Source of the DNA: Comamonadaceae bacterium
GTDB lineage: Bacteria > Pseudomonadota > Gammaproteobacteria > Burkholderiales > Burkholderiaceae_C
Length of the DNA stretch: 64,000 nt
Assembly: GCA_947442105.1 (NCBI GenBank)
Contig: CANEVH010000001.1
Coordinates: 1 to 64,000, forward strand
Reading direction: 5' to 3'
The notes below the pieces were generated by a model, which was not told the DNA's origin, did not search any database, and saw nothing but the letters and a program-made list of their open reading frames with translations. The first letter of the stretch is position 1; each line of letters opens with the position of its first letter. The position numbers were made by a program, and so were the translations under genes. Positions 37,961 to 51,233 of the stretch are shown here, in pieces.

Positions 37961-40900
37961 ATGAGCCCAAAATCCCCATCCGCCGCTGCCTCTGAGTCCG
38001 CCGCAAGCCAGGTACTTGCTCCGACGCTTGGGGTGCAGGCCCCCAACGCGCCGCTCAGGCTACCAAACCCTGAGGCCACGGCGCGCCAAGCACGCAAGGC
38101 TGCGCGCCCCAGTGCCGATGGGGCCACAGAGCCCGTTTTTGACGTCACAGATAGCAGCCCTGCTGACGCACCCAGCGTGGATGCGCAGCAGTCGCTACTG
38201 CCGCCAGAGCAAGGCGAAACGCACCAATCTACCCTGTTATTGGCCCAGGCGGACACGCCCCCCACCACGCCAGGCGCCACTGGCGCCGCCGCCCCTTCCT
38301 TAAACGCCAGCGCCCCGGCTGCCAACACTTCCGCCATGAACGCCGGGGCTTCCCCCGCCAATGCGCCGTCCAGCGCTAGCGTTTTTGCCTCCGCGTTCGG
38401 CGCGGCGCCCCTGGGCGCCATCGCCAGTGGCGGCGTGTTGCTGGCCGTGGCCTTGAGCCGCGCCAGCAGCAGCACGCCCAGCACCCCCGCCGACACGGTG
38501 GCGCCCCAGTTGCTCAGCGCAGCCACCAGCAGCGACGGCAAGACGATTGTTTTGAGCTACAACGAAGCCTTGGGCACCAGCGTGCCCGCCGCCAGTTCCA
38601 TGGCGGTGAGCGTCGGCAGCGGCACGGTGGCAGTGAGCAAAGTGGCGCGGGGCAGCGACGGCCAGTCCCTGGAGCTGACCCTGGCCAGCGCGATCACCTC
38701 GCCGCAAACCGTGAGCGTGAGCTACACCGCGCCTGCGGCGGTGCTGTCTGGCGGCGTGGACTTTTCGACTGCCACCAAAGACGTGGCGGGCAACCGCGCT
38801 GCCAGCTTCACCGCCCAGGCCGTTACCGTGAACGACGGCGTCGCGCCCACCGTCACCGCCAGCAGTGCTTTCACGTCCGCCGACGCCACGGTTGTCGTGC
38901 TGACCTATTCCGAGGCCTTGCTGGCCAGCCAGGCACCCGCCGCCAGCGCGTTTACCGTGACCTGCGATGGCGTAGCCAACCCGGTCGCGGCAGTGGACGT
39001 GGTGGGCAGCGAAGTGCGCCTCACGCTGCAAAACAAGCTCTCCAGCACCTCCGGCAACGCGAACCTGCTGACCGTGGCCTACACCGCGCCCGCCAACGAC
39101 AGCACCACCACCAACGCCGCGCTGCAAGACACGACGGGCAACGCCGCCGCCTCAATCACCAGCCCGCGCCTGATCAGCAACCATGTGTTTGACTTGCTTG
39201 CGCCCACCGTGGGCAGCGCAGCGAGCAGCAAAGACGGTCAGCAAATCACGCTGACGTTTTCGCAAACCCTGGACGCGCTCAAAACCGCCGACGGTAGCGC
39301 CTACAGCGTGCAAGTCACCGAAAACGGCAGTACCCGCAGCGTGGCGGTCGACACCGTGACCGTGTCTGGCGCCACAGCGGTGCTGACTTTGCACGAGCGC
39401 CTGAGCAATGCAAGCGCCGGTTTGGCCGTGGGCTACACCGACCCCAGCAGCGCCAACGACGCGCAGGCCCTGCAAGACCTGGCGGGCAATGACGTAGCCA
39501 GCTTCACCGGCCAGAGCGTTACCAACCAAATCGACACCCTGGCCCCCAGCTTCACGCGGGCGAGTTTCAAAGACGCCAAGACGCTGGTACTGACCTTCTC
39601 AGAAGCCCTGGCAGCGCAGACAGCGGCGGCGGAAGCGTTTGCGGTCACCAACGCGGGCAGCGCGAACGCGGTCACCGCCATCAAGGTCAGCGGCAGCACC
39701 CTGGAACTGAGCTTGAGCAACGCGGTGGCCTCCGTCGAGGCCACCACCCTGGTCTACACCGCGCCCACCGCCGACGCCACGGCGACCAACGCCGCCGTGC
39801 AAGACTTGGTGGGCAATGACGCCGCCGCCATCGCCAGCCAAGCGGTCGACACCACCCGCCCCGGCTTGCTCACGGCGGCCACCGGTACGGCGGCGACCTC
39901 GGTGGTGTTGACCTTCGACGAGACCTTGCAGTCCACCAGCTTGCCAGCAGTGGGCAGTTTTCAGGTGCTGGGCAGCGTCTCCGGCTTGCACACCGTGAGC
40001 AGCCTGGGCGTTAGCGCGGGCGTGCTGACGCTCACCCTGACCACCGGCTTGCTACCCACCGAGACGGTGCGCCTGATCTACACCGCGCCCACGGACAGCA
40101 TTGCCACCAGCAACGCTGCCCTGCAAGACCTGGCAGGCAACGACGCACTCAGCCTGGGCACGCCTGCGCCGCTGGAGGTGACCAACAAAATCGCCCCTGT
40201 GCTGGCAAGCAAGGCGCTGGCGCTTAACGCCGCAGGCACCGAGCTGAGCGACCTGGTGCTGACGTTTAACGACACCTTGAACTCTGGGAGCGTGCCCGCT
40301 ACCAGCAACTTTACGGTGATGGACAACGGCAGCCCGGTGGGCGTGGCGTCGCTGGAGATCAACGGCAAGACGGTGACGCTGCATCTGGCAAGCCCCTTGA
40401 GCGCCTCGGGCACCGTGAGCGTGGCCTACGCCGCGCCGTCCACCTCTGCGCTGGCCGACACGGATGGCAACGCGGCTGCCAGCTTTGGCACCAGCGCAGT
40501 GGCCAGCCTCAAGGTCGGTACGGCGGCGGCGGACACCCTCACTGGCACCACGGCAGCCGAATACTTTTTGGGCAGCCTGGGCAACGACACGCTCACCGGT
40601 GGTGGCGGCGCAGACCAATTAGTCTGGCCCACGCTGGCCAGTCCGGGTAACTTCACCCAAACGGTCAAGGACTTTGGTTTCAAAGGCGCCAGCGGCAGCT
40701 TGCAAGGCAGCGCTGAGGCCGATGTGCTGGACTTGTCGCACTTTCTGTTGGGCCTGGCAAGCACAAGCAATGTCAGCACCTACCTGCAATTTGCCAAAGA
40801 CGCCAACAACAAGCTGGTGCTCCACGTCGACCACGACGGCGGCAGCAGCTTTGAGCCCGATGCGCACTGGGTGTTTGACAACGTCAGCATCAACAGCGCC

Positions 40901-41020
40901 AACCAGTTGCTGGTCAACGGCAGCACGGTTGCGGCCACGGCGACGGGCCTGAGCGGCGTGCTGGGGCTGGGCAATGTGCTCGACCAATGGCTGGCGGACA
41001 AGCAGCTCATAGTGCTGTAG
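37961..41020 (+). CDS. Large SwmB-repeat protein, type I secreted (adhesin/S-layer-like)
   Basis: A 1019-residue protein, Ala/Ser/Thr-rich and acidic, with no N-terminal signal peptide. An N-terminal low-complexity region with a hydrophobic patch (about 140-165: GAAPLGAIASGGVLLAVAL) is followed by six ~100-residue SwmB-type beta domains (about 180-860). Each opens with AP-x-L/V...LVLTFSEAL-like strands and closes with VxYTAP...NAAxQDLAGNDAAS. Then come RTX-like GTAAADTLTGTTAAEYFLGS and LGNDTLTGGGGADQ (Ca-binding nonapeptides) and a C-terminal VCA0849-type type I secretion signal (LDLSHFLLGL, LHVDHDGGSSFEP). Related proteins act in motility or as surface adhesins. No ABC exporter genes are in the window. 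Confidence 0.88.
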   Translation: MSPKSPSAAASESAASQVLAPTLGVQAPNAPLRLPNPEATARQARKAARPSADGATEPVFDVTDSSPADAPSVDAQQSLLPPEQGETHQSTLLLAQADTPPTTPGATGAAAPSLNASAPAANTSAMNAGASPANAPSSASVFASAFGAAPLGAIASGGVLLAVALSRASSSTPSTPADTVAPQLLSAATSSDGKTIVLSYNEALGTSVPAASSMAVSVGSGTVAVSKVARGSDGQSLELTLASAITSPQTVSVSYTAPAAVLSGGVDFSTATKDVAGNRAASFTAQAVTVNDGVAPTVTASSAFTSADATVVVLTYSEALLASQAPAASAFTVTCDGVANPVAAVDVVGSEVRLTLQNKLSSTSGNANLLTVAYTAPANDSTTTNAALQDTTGNAAASITSPRLISNHVFDLLAPTVGSAASSKDGQQITLTFSQTLDALKTADGSAYSVQVTENGSTRSVAVDTVTVSGATAVLTLHERLSNASAGLAVGYTDPSSANDAQALQDLAGNDVASFTGQSVTNQIDTLAPSFTRASFKDAKTLVLTFSEALAAQTAAAEAFAVTNAGSANAVTAIKVSGSTLELSLSNAVASVEATTLVYTAPTADATATNAAVQDLVGNDAAAIASQAVDTTRPGLLTAATGTAATSVVLTFDETLQSTSLPAVGSFQVLGSVSGLHTVSSLGVSAGVLTLTLTTGLLPTETVRLIYTAPTDSIATSNAALQDLAGNDALSLGTPAPLEVTNKIAPVLASKALALNAAGTELSDLVLTFNDTLNSGSVPATSNFTVMDNGSPVGVASLEINGKTVTLHLASPLSASGTVSVAYAAPSTSALADTDGNAAASFGTSAVASLKVGTAAADTLTGTTAAEYFLGSLGNDTLTGGGGADQLVWPTLASPGNFTQTVKDFGFKGASGSLQGSAEADVLDLSHFLLGLASTSNVSTYLQFAKDANNKLVLHVDHDGGSSFEPDAHWVFDNVSINSANQLLVNGSTVAATATGLSGVLGLGNVLDQWLADKQLIVL

Positions 41021-41104
41021 CGGCGCTTGCCTGGCGCAAAAGTCCCGGTGCGATACTTGGGGCCGGGCATGTCCCACCCCCTTATTTACAACGACTGGAG
41101 TTAG

Positions 41105-42106
<1,002 letters not shown>

Positions 42107-42119
42107 AGGGAACCCCAGC

Positions 42120-42917
42120 ATGACGCGCCGGCTCAAGATAGGCATTAGCGCCTGCTTTTTCTACCCCGACCCGGCGCGCGCGGCCTACGCGCCCAAAACC
42201 CTGCAGTACATCGAGCAAACCACCGCCCATTGGGTGATGGCAGGCGGCGCGCTGCCCGTGATGGTGCCTGCGCCCTTGGACGCCTTGGCGCAGACGGAGG
42301 CGGCAGTGGACGTGCACGACTACGCCGACTGGCTTGACGGCCTGGTGCTGCACGGCGGCTCGGACGTGTGGCCCGGTAGCTACGGCGAGACGCCCTTAGA
42401 CCCCCGCTGGCACGGCGACCGCAATCGCGACGCCTACGAGATCGCGCTCGTGCATGCGTTTGTGAAGGCAGGCAAGCCGGTGTTCGGTATTTGCCGGGGC
42501 TTGCAGCTCATCAACGTCGCCTTTGGCGGAACCTTGTACCAAGACATTGCCACCCAGCGCCCCGACGCCCGCGCGCACCGCGATGCCGAGGTGTATGACC
42601 TGCATTTCCACCCGCTCGAAGTGGTGGACGGCAGCCGCTTGCAGCGGCTTCTGGGCGCGCAGACAGACAGCAAAATCAATAGCATCCACCACCAGGGCAT
42701 CAAAGACCTCGCCGCCGACTTTGCCGTGGAGGCGCGCTGCCCCGACGACGGCGTGATCGAAGCCATTCGCCATACCGGCAGCGCTTACGTGGCGGCGGTG
42801 CAATGGCACCCCGAGTTCCACCAGGCGGCCCTGGGCACGCTGGACGACAGCGCCCTGCGCGCCGACTTCTTGGCTGCTGCGCGCACGGCGCAGACCGGTC
42901 ATACCCTTGGCCTATGA
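42120..42917 (+). CDS. Gamma-glutamyl-gamma-aminobutyrate hydrolase family protein (class I GATase)
   Basis: A 265-residue peptidase C26/PuuD-type class I glutamine amidotransferase fold. The triad is visible: Cys in [11 protein letters not shown] (about residue 124), His-Glu in VQWHPEFH (about 223-225). HHQGI near residue 182 is typical of PuuD, which hydrolyses gamma-Glu-GABA during putrescine use. No other put/puu genes are near, so the substrate is uncertain. It is followed by the YqhA-like gene. Confidence 0.87.
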   Translation: MTRRLKIGISACFFYPDPARAAYAPKTLQYIEQTTAHWVMAGGALPVMVPAPLDALAQTEAAVDVHDYADWLDGLVLHGGSDVWPGSYGETPLDPRWHGDRNRDAYEIALVHAFVKAGKPVFGICRGLQLINVAFGGTLYQDIATQRPDARAHRDAEVYDLHFHPLEVVDGSRLQRLLGAQTDSKINSIHHQGIKDLAADFAVEARCPDDGVIEAIRHTGSAYVAAVQWHPEFHQAALGTLDDSALRADFLAAARTAQTGHTLGL

Positions 42918-42939
42918 TTGCCGAATTAAGGAGTTTTTC

Positions 42940-43548
42940 ATGCCAGAAACCAAGCCACCCGCTCGCCAAGAACGGCCACTACGGCCTCTTCCCCGCCTGA
43001 TATTTGCGAGCCGCTGGCTGCAGTTGCCGCTCTACCTGGGGCTGATCGCGGCTCAGGGCGTGTATGTCTTTCATTTCTGGGTCGAGCTGGTCCACTTGCT
43101 TGAGGCCGCTTTTGGCAACCAGACGGCCTTGCAGGCTCTGGTGACCAGCATGGGTTACCAGTCGGCGGCACCGCTGACCGCGCTGAACGAGACGCTGATC
43201 ATGCTGGTGGTGCTGGCGCTGATTGACGTGGTCATGATCTCCAACCTGCTGATTATGGTGATCGTGGGCGGCTATGAAACCTTTGTCAGCCGCATGGACC
43301 TCCAAGGCCACCGCGACCAGCCCGAGTGGCTGGACCATGTGAATGCGTCGGTGCTTAAGGTCAAACTCAGCACCGCCATCATTGGCATCAGCTCCATCCA
43401 CCTGCTCAAAACCTTTATCAACGCCGCCAACTACGACGTCAAGGTGCTGATGTGGCAGACCGTAATCCACGTGACCTTTTTGCTCAGCGCGCTGGCGATT
43501 GCGTACACCGACCGTATTTTGATCTCCACCCAAGCGCTTAAGCATTGA
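42940..43548 (+). CDS. YqhA/TIGR00645 family inner-membrane protein
   Basis: A 202-residue membrane protein with about four hydrophobic segments ([20 protein letters not shown] near residue 25; a long pair near 85-115; one near 140; one near 170). It matches the UPF0114/YqhA family of conserved proteobacterial membrane proteins by segments such as [12 protein letters not shown] and [20 protein letters not shown]. The function is unknown. AAGGAG immediately precedes ATG 42940, which decides the start over 42907. Confidence 0.85.
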   Translation: MPETKPPARQERPLRPLPRLIFASRWLQLPLYLGLIAAQGVYVFHFWVELVHLLEAAFGNQTALQALVTSMGYQSAAPLTALNETLIMLVVLALIDVVMISNLLIMVIVGGYETFVSRMDLQGHRDQPEWLDHVNASVLKVKLSTAIIGISSIHLLKTFINAANYDVKVLMWQTVIHVTFLLSALAIAYTDRILISTQALKH

Positions 43549-43561
43549 GCGCTTCGAGGGC

Positions 43562-44143
43562 CTAGAACTGGTCCGGGTTCTTGCCCTTGAAGGGCGCGTA
43601 AAACGTCTTAATCGCCACCATGTCGGCCTCAATATCGCCCGTGGGTTCAAACACCGGCCCTAGGCCGCTGATCTTGCGCTCGTAGTCCATAAAGGCCATT
43701 ACGACGGGCACCTGGGCGCCCAGGGCGATGTAATAAAACCCGGTCTTCCAGTAACGCGCCTTGCTGCGCGTGCCTTCGGGTGTCACTACCAGCTGCAGGG
43801 GGCCGTCGGCGTCTCGCAAAGCGGTAACAGACGCCGCCACCACGTTGTTGGCGCTTTCGCGGCGCACCGGTATCCCGCCCAGCCACATCATCACGCTCCG
43901 AAAGGGCGGTTTGAATATTTGCTCTTTGCCCATCCAATACACGTTCAGGCGCAGGGTAAAGGCCACCATCAGCATGTAGGGCAAGTCCCAGTTGCTGGTG
44001 TGGGGCGCGGCGATCATCACGCACCTGCGGCCGTGGGGTGGCAGCTGTCCGCTGACCTTCCAGCCCGTCAGTTTTAAAACCGTCAGGGAAAAGCCGCGCA
44101 GCACGGTGTTGACCACCGGCGTATCAAAAATGGTCCGGTGCAT
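43562..44143 (-). CDS. 1-acyl-sn-glycerol-3-phosphate acyltransferase-like (PlsC family)
   Basis: A 193-residue membrane-associated acyltransferase with the family's catalytic HxxxxD motif (PHTSNWD, about residue 48) and the glycerol-phosphate-binding TPEGTRS motif (about residue 121). The short length and the GWKVSGQLPPHGRRCVMIAA start fit the small PlsC-like acyltransferases rather than the main PlsC. It converges with the YqhA-like gene, and the cation-efflux gene lies upstream on the same strand (24-base gap). Confidence 0.82.
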   Translation of the reverse strand: MHRTIFDTPVVNTVLRGFSLTVLKLTGWKVSGQLPPHGRRCVMIAAPHTSNWDLPYMLMVAFTLRLNVYWMGKEQIFKPPFRSVMMWLGGIPVRRESANNVVAASVTALRDADGPLQLVVTPEGTRSKARYWKTGFYYIALGAQVPVVMAFMDYERKISGLGPVFEPTGDIEADMVAIKTFYAPFKGKNPDQF

Positions 44144-44167
44144 GGGCGTCCATCAAAAAAAGAAGTT

Positions 44168-45115
44168 TTAGTGAAGTACCGCGTCGTGGTCTGCGTCCGG
44201 TCGGTGCGCGGGGTCCACATGGGTCATGAGGTTGAGCACGCGGTGGCGGCGCATCACCGCTGCGCGGGCGGCCACGGCAATGTTGTGGCCTTGTTCGACG
44301 GTAAGCATAGCGTCCACTTCAATGTGCGCGTCCACCACCACCATGTCACCCATCTTGCGGGTACGCACATCGTGCACCCCGGCTACGCCGGGGGTTTGGC
44401 GCAGCGTGGCGCGTATGGCTTCTACCTCTTCTGCGTTCACAGCGCGGTCCATCAGGTCGTGCAGCGCGTCCCAGCCAAAGCCCCAACCCATCTTGCCGAC
44501 CATGATGCCCACAATCAGCGCGGCAACCGGGTCTAGCAGCGGATAACCCAACAGGTTGCCAATCAGCCCCAGCCCCACCACCAAGCTGGACGCCGCGTCA
44601 GAGCGCGCATGCCAGGCGTTGGCCACCAACATGCTGGACTTGACCTGCTTAGCCACTTTAAGCATGTAACGAAACAAAATCTCTTTGGCGGCCAAAGCCC
44701 CCAATGCCACCCACAATGCAGAAATGTGCGCCGTAGGAATGCTCTCAGGCGTCTCGAGCTTGACCACCGCCGACCAAACCATGCCCACGCCGACCATCAG
44801 CAGCAGCAGGCCCAGCACCAGCGAGGCGGCGTTTTCAAAGCGCTGGTGCCCATAGGGGTGCCCCACATCGGCGTCTTTTTGGCTATGGTGACCGGCCAGC
44901 AGCACCACAAAGTCCGCCACCAGGTCAGACAGCGAGTGAATGCCGCCGGCCACCAGGGCCTGCGACTTGGCAGCAATGCCCACGGCAATTTGCGTGGCAG
45001 ACAGCACCACGTTGACCCCCACGCTGACCCAGGTGGTGCGCGAGGCCGCACGGGCCCGCTCCGCCGGGGTATGGCTGCTGTGCTCGGAGTCGTCGTCGAT
45101 TTCGGTGAAGTTCAT
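44168..45115 (-). CDS. Cation diffusion facilitator (zinc/iron efflux) transporter
   Basis: A 315-residue CDF-family protein that exports divalent cations by proton exchange. Six hydrophobic segments are visible, with paired metal-site motifs HSLSDLVADF (about residue 60) and HARSDAASS (about 169), followed by a cytoplasmic C-terminal domain (about 225-300, including VVDAHIEVD and HRVLNLMTHVDP). The C-terminal tail is rich in His and Asp. The metal is not determinable by eye. It lies head-to-tail with the vapBC operon (seven-base gap). Confidence 0.9.
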   Translation of the reverse strand: MNFTEIDDDSEHSSHTPAERARAASRTTWVSVGVNVVLSATQIAVGIAAKSQALVAGGIHSLSDLVADFVVLLAGHHSQKDADVGHPYGHQRFENAASLVLGLLLLMVGVGMVWSAVVKLETPESIPTAHISALWVALGALAAKEILFRYMLKVAKQVKSSMLVANAWHARSDAASSLVVGLGLIGNLLGYPLLDPVAALIVGIMVGKMGWGFGWDALHDLMDRAVNAEEVEAIRATLRQTPGVAGVHDVRTRKMGDMVVVDAHIEVDAMLTVEQGHNIAVAARAAVMRRHRVLNLMTHVDPAHRPDADHDAVLH

Positions 45116-45121
45116 CGGGGC

Positions 45122-45550
45122 CTATACCAAAACCAGGTGCTTGGGGTCGGCGCCCACAACGGCGCTCAAGGGGATGCGCTGGTCAAAGCTTACCAGCCGC
45201 CCCTTACGCTTCACGGCCAGCGCCAGCAGGTACAGGTCGGTGAGCTGGCGCGCACTGTGCATATGGCTGTGTTCGAAGGAGTTGGTGTCCAAAATGCTCA
45301 GCTCGTCTGGCCAGAGGTCGTGAAAAGGGGTTTGGGTGGAGCTGCGCAGCATCTGCACCAGGCTGGCCAGGGGCTGCGGGCTGCTGTACTGCGCCTGCGA
45401 CATGATGCGCAAGCAGCCGTTTTGCGTCAGAGGGCAGCTGGCCCAGCCGTGTTCGATGTTCGTCTCGAACCACAGTGCTGCGCGCTCGTGGTGCACATGG
45501 TCACGATCGTGCAAGGCAATCAGCACGTTCACGTCGAGCAGCGCCCGCAT
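45122..45550 (-). CDS. vapC: VapC-type PIN-domain toxin
   Basis: A 142-residue PIN-domain ribonuclease toxin. The acidic active-site residues are at the expected places: Asp in LLDVNVLIALHDRDHVHH (residue 6), Glu in the central helix (HHERAALWFETN), and Asp in SARQLTDLYLLALA and SFDQRIPL. ATG 45550 overlaps the antitoxin stop by one base; an upstream TTG is also possible. The TA-type PIN proteins usually cut tRNA or rRNA. Confidence 0.85.
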   Translation of the reverse strand: MRALLDVNVLIALHDRDHVHHERAALWFETNIEHGWASCPLTQNGCLRIMSQAQYSSPQPLASLVQMLRSSTQTPFHDLWPDELSILDTNSFEHSHMHSARQLTDLYLLALAVKRKGRLVSFDQRIPLSAVVGADPKHLVLV

Positions 45551-45816
45551 CAAATGCCCTCGGCGTCGCGCAAGCGGTCGATCAAGGCATTGCTGACCAC
45601 ACCGCCGCGCGCGGGCAAGGGTTGGATGCCGTAGGAGGCCAGCCGTTCCGACACCGGGAGCGCTGTGGCGGGTGCTTCGGTAGGCGCCGCCGCCCCGGCT
45701 TGAAAAGCGCGGCGGGCGAGCGCGCTGATGGTTTGGCCCAGCGTCGTCTTGTCGCGGCGCGCCAGCTCTTTGGCGGCCAAGAGAACGTCGTCTTCAATGT
45801 CCAGGGTGGTGCGCAT
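45550..45816 (-). CDS. vapB: VapB-type ribbon-helix-helix antitoxin
   Basis: An 88-residue antitoxin with an N-terminal ribbon-helix-helix DNA-binding motif (MRTTLDIEDDVLLAAKELAR then RDKTTLGQTISALARRAF) and a C-terminal PIN-toxin-wrapping tail. First gene of the vapBC operon; the repeat region lies upstream. Confidence 0.85.
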   Translation of the reverse strand: MRTTLDIEDDVLLAAKELARRDKTTLGQTISALARRAFQAGAAAPTEAPATALPVSERLASYGIQPLPARGGVVSNALIDRLRDAEGI

Positions 45817-45949
45817 TGGTGTTCATCTTTCAAAAGGGGGCTTGATGCGTGATGCTAAGGCATCAAAAGCGTTCCCGCCTGTGTCTTGCTGGCCGGTCTT
45901 GATATTGTCTGAACGCTTGGGCCCTGGCGGGGCTGGGGTTTGCCCACTC

Positions 45950-46285
45950 TCCCCCAACCCCTCGCCCAGCGGGCGAGAGGGGGGCCAAAGTCCGAATTTG
46001 GTTTCCTCGCTTCGGCTAGGCTTCTACTGGCTTAGCACCTGTGGGCAGGCCTGCGGCACTTTGGAACGGCGCCGTCGCCGCGACGGCTTTCGGGGTTTGG
46101 GCGCAGCTTCTGGAAGATTCGCGGCTCGGCGCCGTCGTTACCAAGCTCTGCCGCCTTTAGCCGAAGGGCAGGTCCCGGTGGTGCCGTAACCCACGCAACG
46201 AAATCCAATGTGGCTGTTGGCTCCCCCTCTCCTCTCCGCTGGGGAGGAGAGGGGGTTGGGGGGTGTGGCGGGGTAAGTTCCGCCC
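45950..46285. repeat. Hairpin-flanked ~340-bp dispersed repeat, locus 2
   Basis: This is the second copy of the unit at 5804-6140. The core (46007-46219) aligns closely with locus 1 and is flanked on the left by a CTCGCCC-AGC-GGGCGAG hairpin (45961-45977) and on the right by CCCCCTCTCCTCTCC-GCT-GGGGAGGAGAGGGGG (46223-46255). The two hairpin types are swapped left to right compared with locus 1. It occupies the 500-bp gap between vapB and topB; the remainder (45817-45949) shows nothing else. Confidence 0.8.
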
Positions 46286-46321
46286 CGGTTGGGGGAGGGA
46301 AGGGGCCGGAGATCGGGCGGG

Positions 46322-49321
<3,000 letters not shown>

Positions 49322-49414
49322 GTGACTACAATTCCGTTCTCTGGCGCACGCACCAGCGCGCACTCGCAGGCACGCACACGCGCACCCATACGATTCACCA
49401 TACCAAATTTTCCC

Positions 49415-49906
49415 GTGCTCAAAAAAACCGTGCCTGTTCCTGGCAGCCGCCGCACCCAAGTCCGTGAGTCGGGCATCCACGGCAAGGGCGTGTTTGCGAT
49501 GCGCGATTTTGCCGAGGGCGAGACCATCATGGAATACACCGGCGAGATCATCAGCTGGCAAGAAGCCCAGGACCGCCACCCGCACGACCCGAGCAACCCT
49601 AACCACACGTTTTACTTCCATCTTGACGACACCCGGGTGATCGATGGCCTGCGCAAGGGCAATTCGGCCAAATGGATCAACCATTCCTGCGACGGCAACT
49701 GCGAGGCCGACGAGGTGCGTGGGCGCATTTTTATCAAGGCCTTGCGCAATATTGCGGCCGGGGAAGAGCTGCATTACGACTACGGTCTGGTCACCGACGA
49801 GCGCTACACCGCCAAACTCAAGGCCGAATTCCCCTGCTGGTGCGGCGCCAAAAACTGCCGTGGCACCCTGCTGGCGCCCAAGCGGCCGCAGTGGCGCAAA
49901 CGCTAA
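49415..49906 (+). CDS. SET-domain lysine methyltransferase
   Basis: A 163-residue SET-domain protein, predicted to methylate lysine side chains with SAM. Motifs in order: GIHGKGVFAMRDFAEGE, IMEYTGEIIS, the cofactor-binding NHSCDGNC (about residue 97), the catalytic Tyr region GEELHYDYG and a post-SET zinc cluster FPCWCGAKNCRG (CxCx4C). The frame is open from GTG 49322, directly beside the topB ATG. I prefer GTG 49415 because the divergent promoters need space and the SET core starts soon after; neither start has a strong ribosome binding site. It shares its promoter region with topB, whose tail is lysine-rich. The C-terminus (APKRPQWRKR) is basic. Confidence 0.82.
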   Translation: MLKKTVPVPGSRRTQVRESGIHGKGVFAMRDFAEGETIMEYTGEIISWQEAQDRHPHDPSNPNHTFYFHLDDTRVIDGLRKGNSAKWINHSCDGNCEADEVRGRIFIKALRNIAAGEELHYDYGLVTDERYTAKLKAEFPCWCGAKNCRGTLLAPKRPQWRKR

Positions 49907-49972
49907 AAGCAGGCACCGCCGCATTCGGCTATCCCTCTGCCGCCCCCACCTTACCCCACCCTAGCCGCTTCC

Positions 49973-50812
49973 ATGCTCGCCGCCGACCTTGCCCCGCCTT
50001 TGCTGTGGCCGGCCGAGGCCATTTGGCAGACGGTGGAGCCTTTGCTTCCCGGATTTAGCGTCGAGGTTCTGCCGGAGCTGCCGTCTACCAACACCGAACT
50101 CATGCGCCGCGCCCGCCTGGGCCGCGCCGACCCCGTGCTGCTGCTGGCCGAGCGCCAAACCGCTGGGCGCGGCCGCCTGGGGCGCCACTGGAGCAGCCAC
50201 GGTGCCGATGCGCAGACGCCCACCGCCCGCGCCACAGCGTCGCTGACATTTTCACTGGGTCTGGCCCTGGAGCCGCAGGACTGGTCGGGCCTGTCTTTGG
50301 CGGTAGGCCTGGCGGTGGCGCACAGCCTGCACCCCGATGTGCGGCTCAAGTGGCCCAACGACCTGTGGTTTGACAACCGCAAGCTGGGCGGCATCCTGAT
50401 TGAGACCGCCGCCGTGGGTGGCTTGCGCTACGCAGTCATAGGCATCGGCCTCAATATCGAACTCCCTGCCGCGCACGGGCTGCGCACGCCCCCGGCGGCG
50501 CTGCGCGAGTTGCTACCGGCCATGGACGCCGCCGCCGCGCTGGCTTGCATTGCTTTGCCACTGGTGCACACCCTGCTGCGCTTTGTCACCGAGGGCTTTG
50601 GTCCCTTGCGAGCGGACTTTCATGCGCGCGATGTCTTGTTGGGCTGCGCGGTGGAATGCACCGACGGTACGGTGGGCCAGGCGCGGGGCGTGGACGCCAG
50701 TGGCGCGCTACTGCTGCACACCGCCAGCGGACTGAAAAAAATCAGCAGCGCCGAGGTCAGTGTGCGCGCGCAGGCCCAACCACCAAGGAGCCACACGGAT
50801 GGGCCGGGCTGA
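49973..50812 (+). CDS. birA: Biotin-[acetyl-CoA-carboxylase] ligase
   Basis: BirA activates biotin as biotinyl-AMP and attaches it to the biotin carrier protein of acetyl-CoA carboxylase. The 279-residue protein has the catalytic domain only, without the N-terminal helix-turn-helix of the E. coli repressor form. Motifs: LPSTNTELMRRA, the biotin-loop ERQTAGRGRLGRHW (about residue 61), LKWPNDLWFDNRKLGGILIE (about 125) and a C-terminal SH3-like domain. It overlaps the next small membrane protein gene by 14 bases. Confidence 0.92.
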   Translation: MLAADLAPPLLWPAEAIWQTVEPLLPGFSVEVLPELPSTNTELMRRARLGRADPVLLLAERQTAGRGRLGRHWSSHGADAQTPTARATASLTFSLGLALEPQDWSGLSLAVGLAVAHSLHPDVRLKWPNDLWFDNRKLGGILIETAAVGGLRYAVIGIGLNIELPAAHGLRTPPAALRELLPAMDAAAALACIALPLVHTLLRFVTEGFGPLRADFHARDVLLGCAVECTDGTVGQARGVDASGALLLHTASGLKKISSAEVSVRAQAQPPRSHTDGPG

Positions 50813-51233
50813 TTTCGTGGCCCGCAGTGCGGCGGCTGTGCGCCAGCCCGCTTGGCTGGTGCCGCTGTTGCTGCTGTTTTTGAACGTTGGCTTTTATGCC
50901 TGGTCGCAGGGCGCCCTGGCCATGTGGGGCTTGACCAGCGTGTCTGCCCAGCAGGGTGTGGACGGGGACATTGCGCCCGGTGGTATGCGCTTGCTTACGG
51001 CTGACGAGGGCTTGCAGGTGCAAGCCCGCGCAGAGCGTCAGGCCCGCGAGGCGCAGGAAGCGGCCCAGGCCCAAGCTGCGGCGCAGGCCAAAGCGCAGGA
51101 CAAGGAAATGGTGCTCGAATTTGAGTCTGCACGCAAAGCGCCGTCACCAGCGCCGGGGTCGGCCAAAACCAAGCGCGCTAACCCTATCGTCAAGCTCAAG
51201 CTCAAAAATCCACGCCGCGAAAGCGAACGGTAA
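50799..51233 (+). CDS. Small membrane-anchored protein, Ala/Gln-rich
   Basis: A 144-residue protein with one N-terminal transmembrane helix (WLVPLLLLFLNVGFYAW, about residues 19-35) and a periplasmic Ala/Gln/Lys-rich stretch predicted as coiled coil (AQAQAAAQAKAQDKEMVLEF) ending in a basic tail. I recognise no domain. AAGGAG precedes ATG 50799. It is likely coupled to birA, where divisome-related SPOR proteins are often found in relatives, but no SPOR domain is present here. The 3' end overlaps the convergent sensor kinase gene by about 30 bases. Confidence 0.65.
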   Translation: MGRADFVARSAAAVRQPAWLVPLLLLFLNVGFYAWSQGALAMWGLTSVSAQQGVDGDIAPGGMRLLTADEGLQVQARAERQAREAQEAAQAQAAAQAKAQDKEMVLEFESARKAPSPAPGSAKTKRANPIVKLKLKNPRRESER

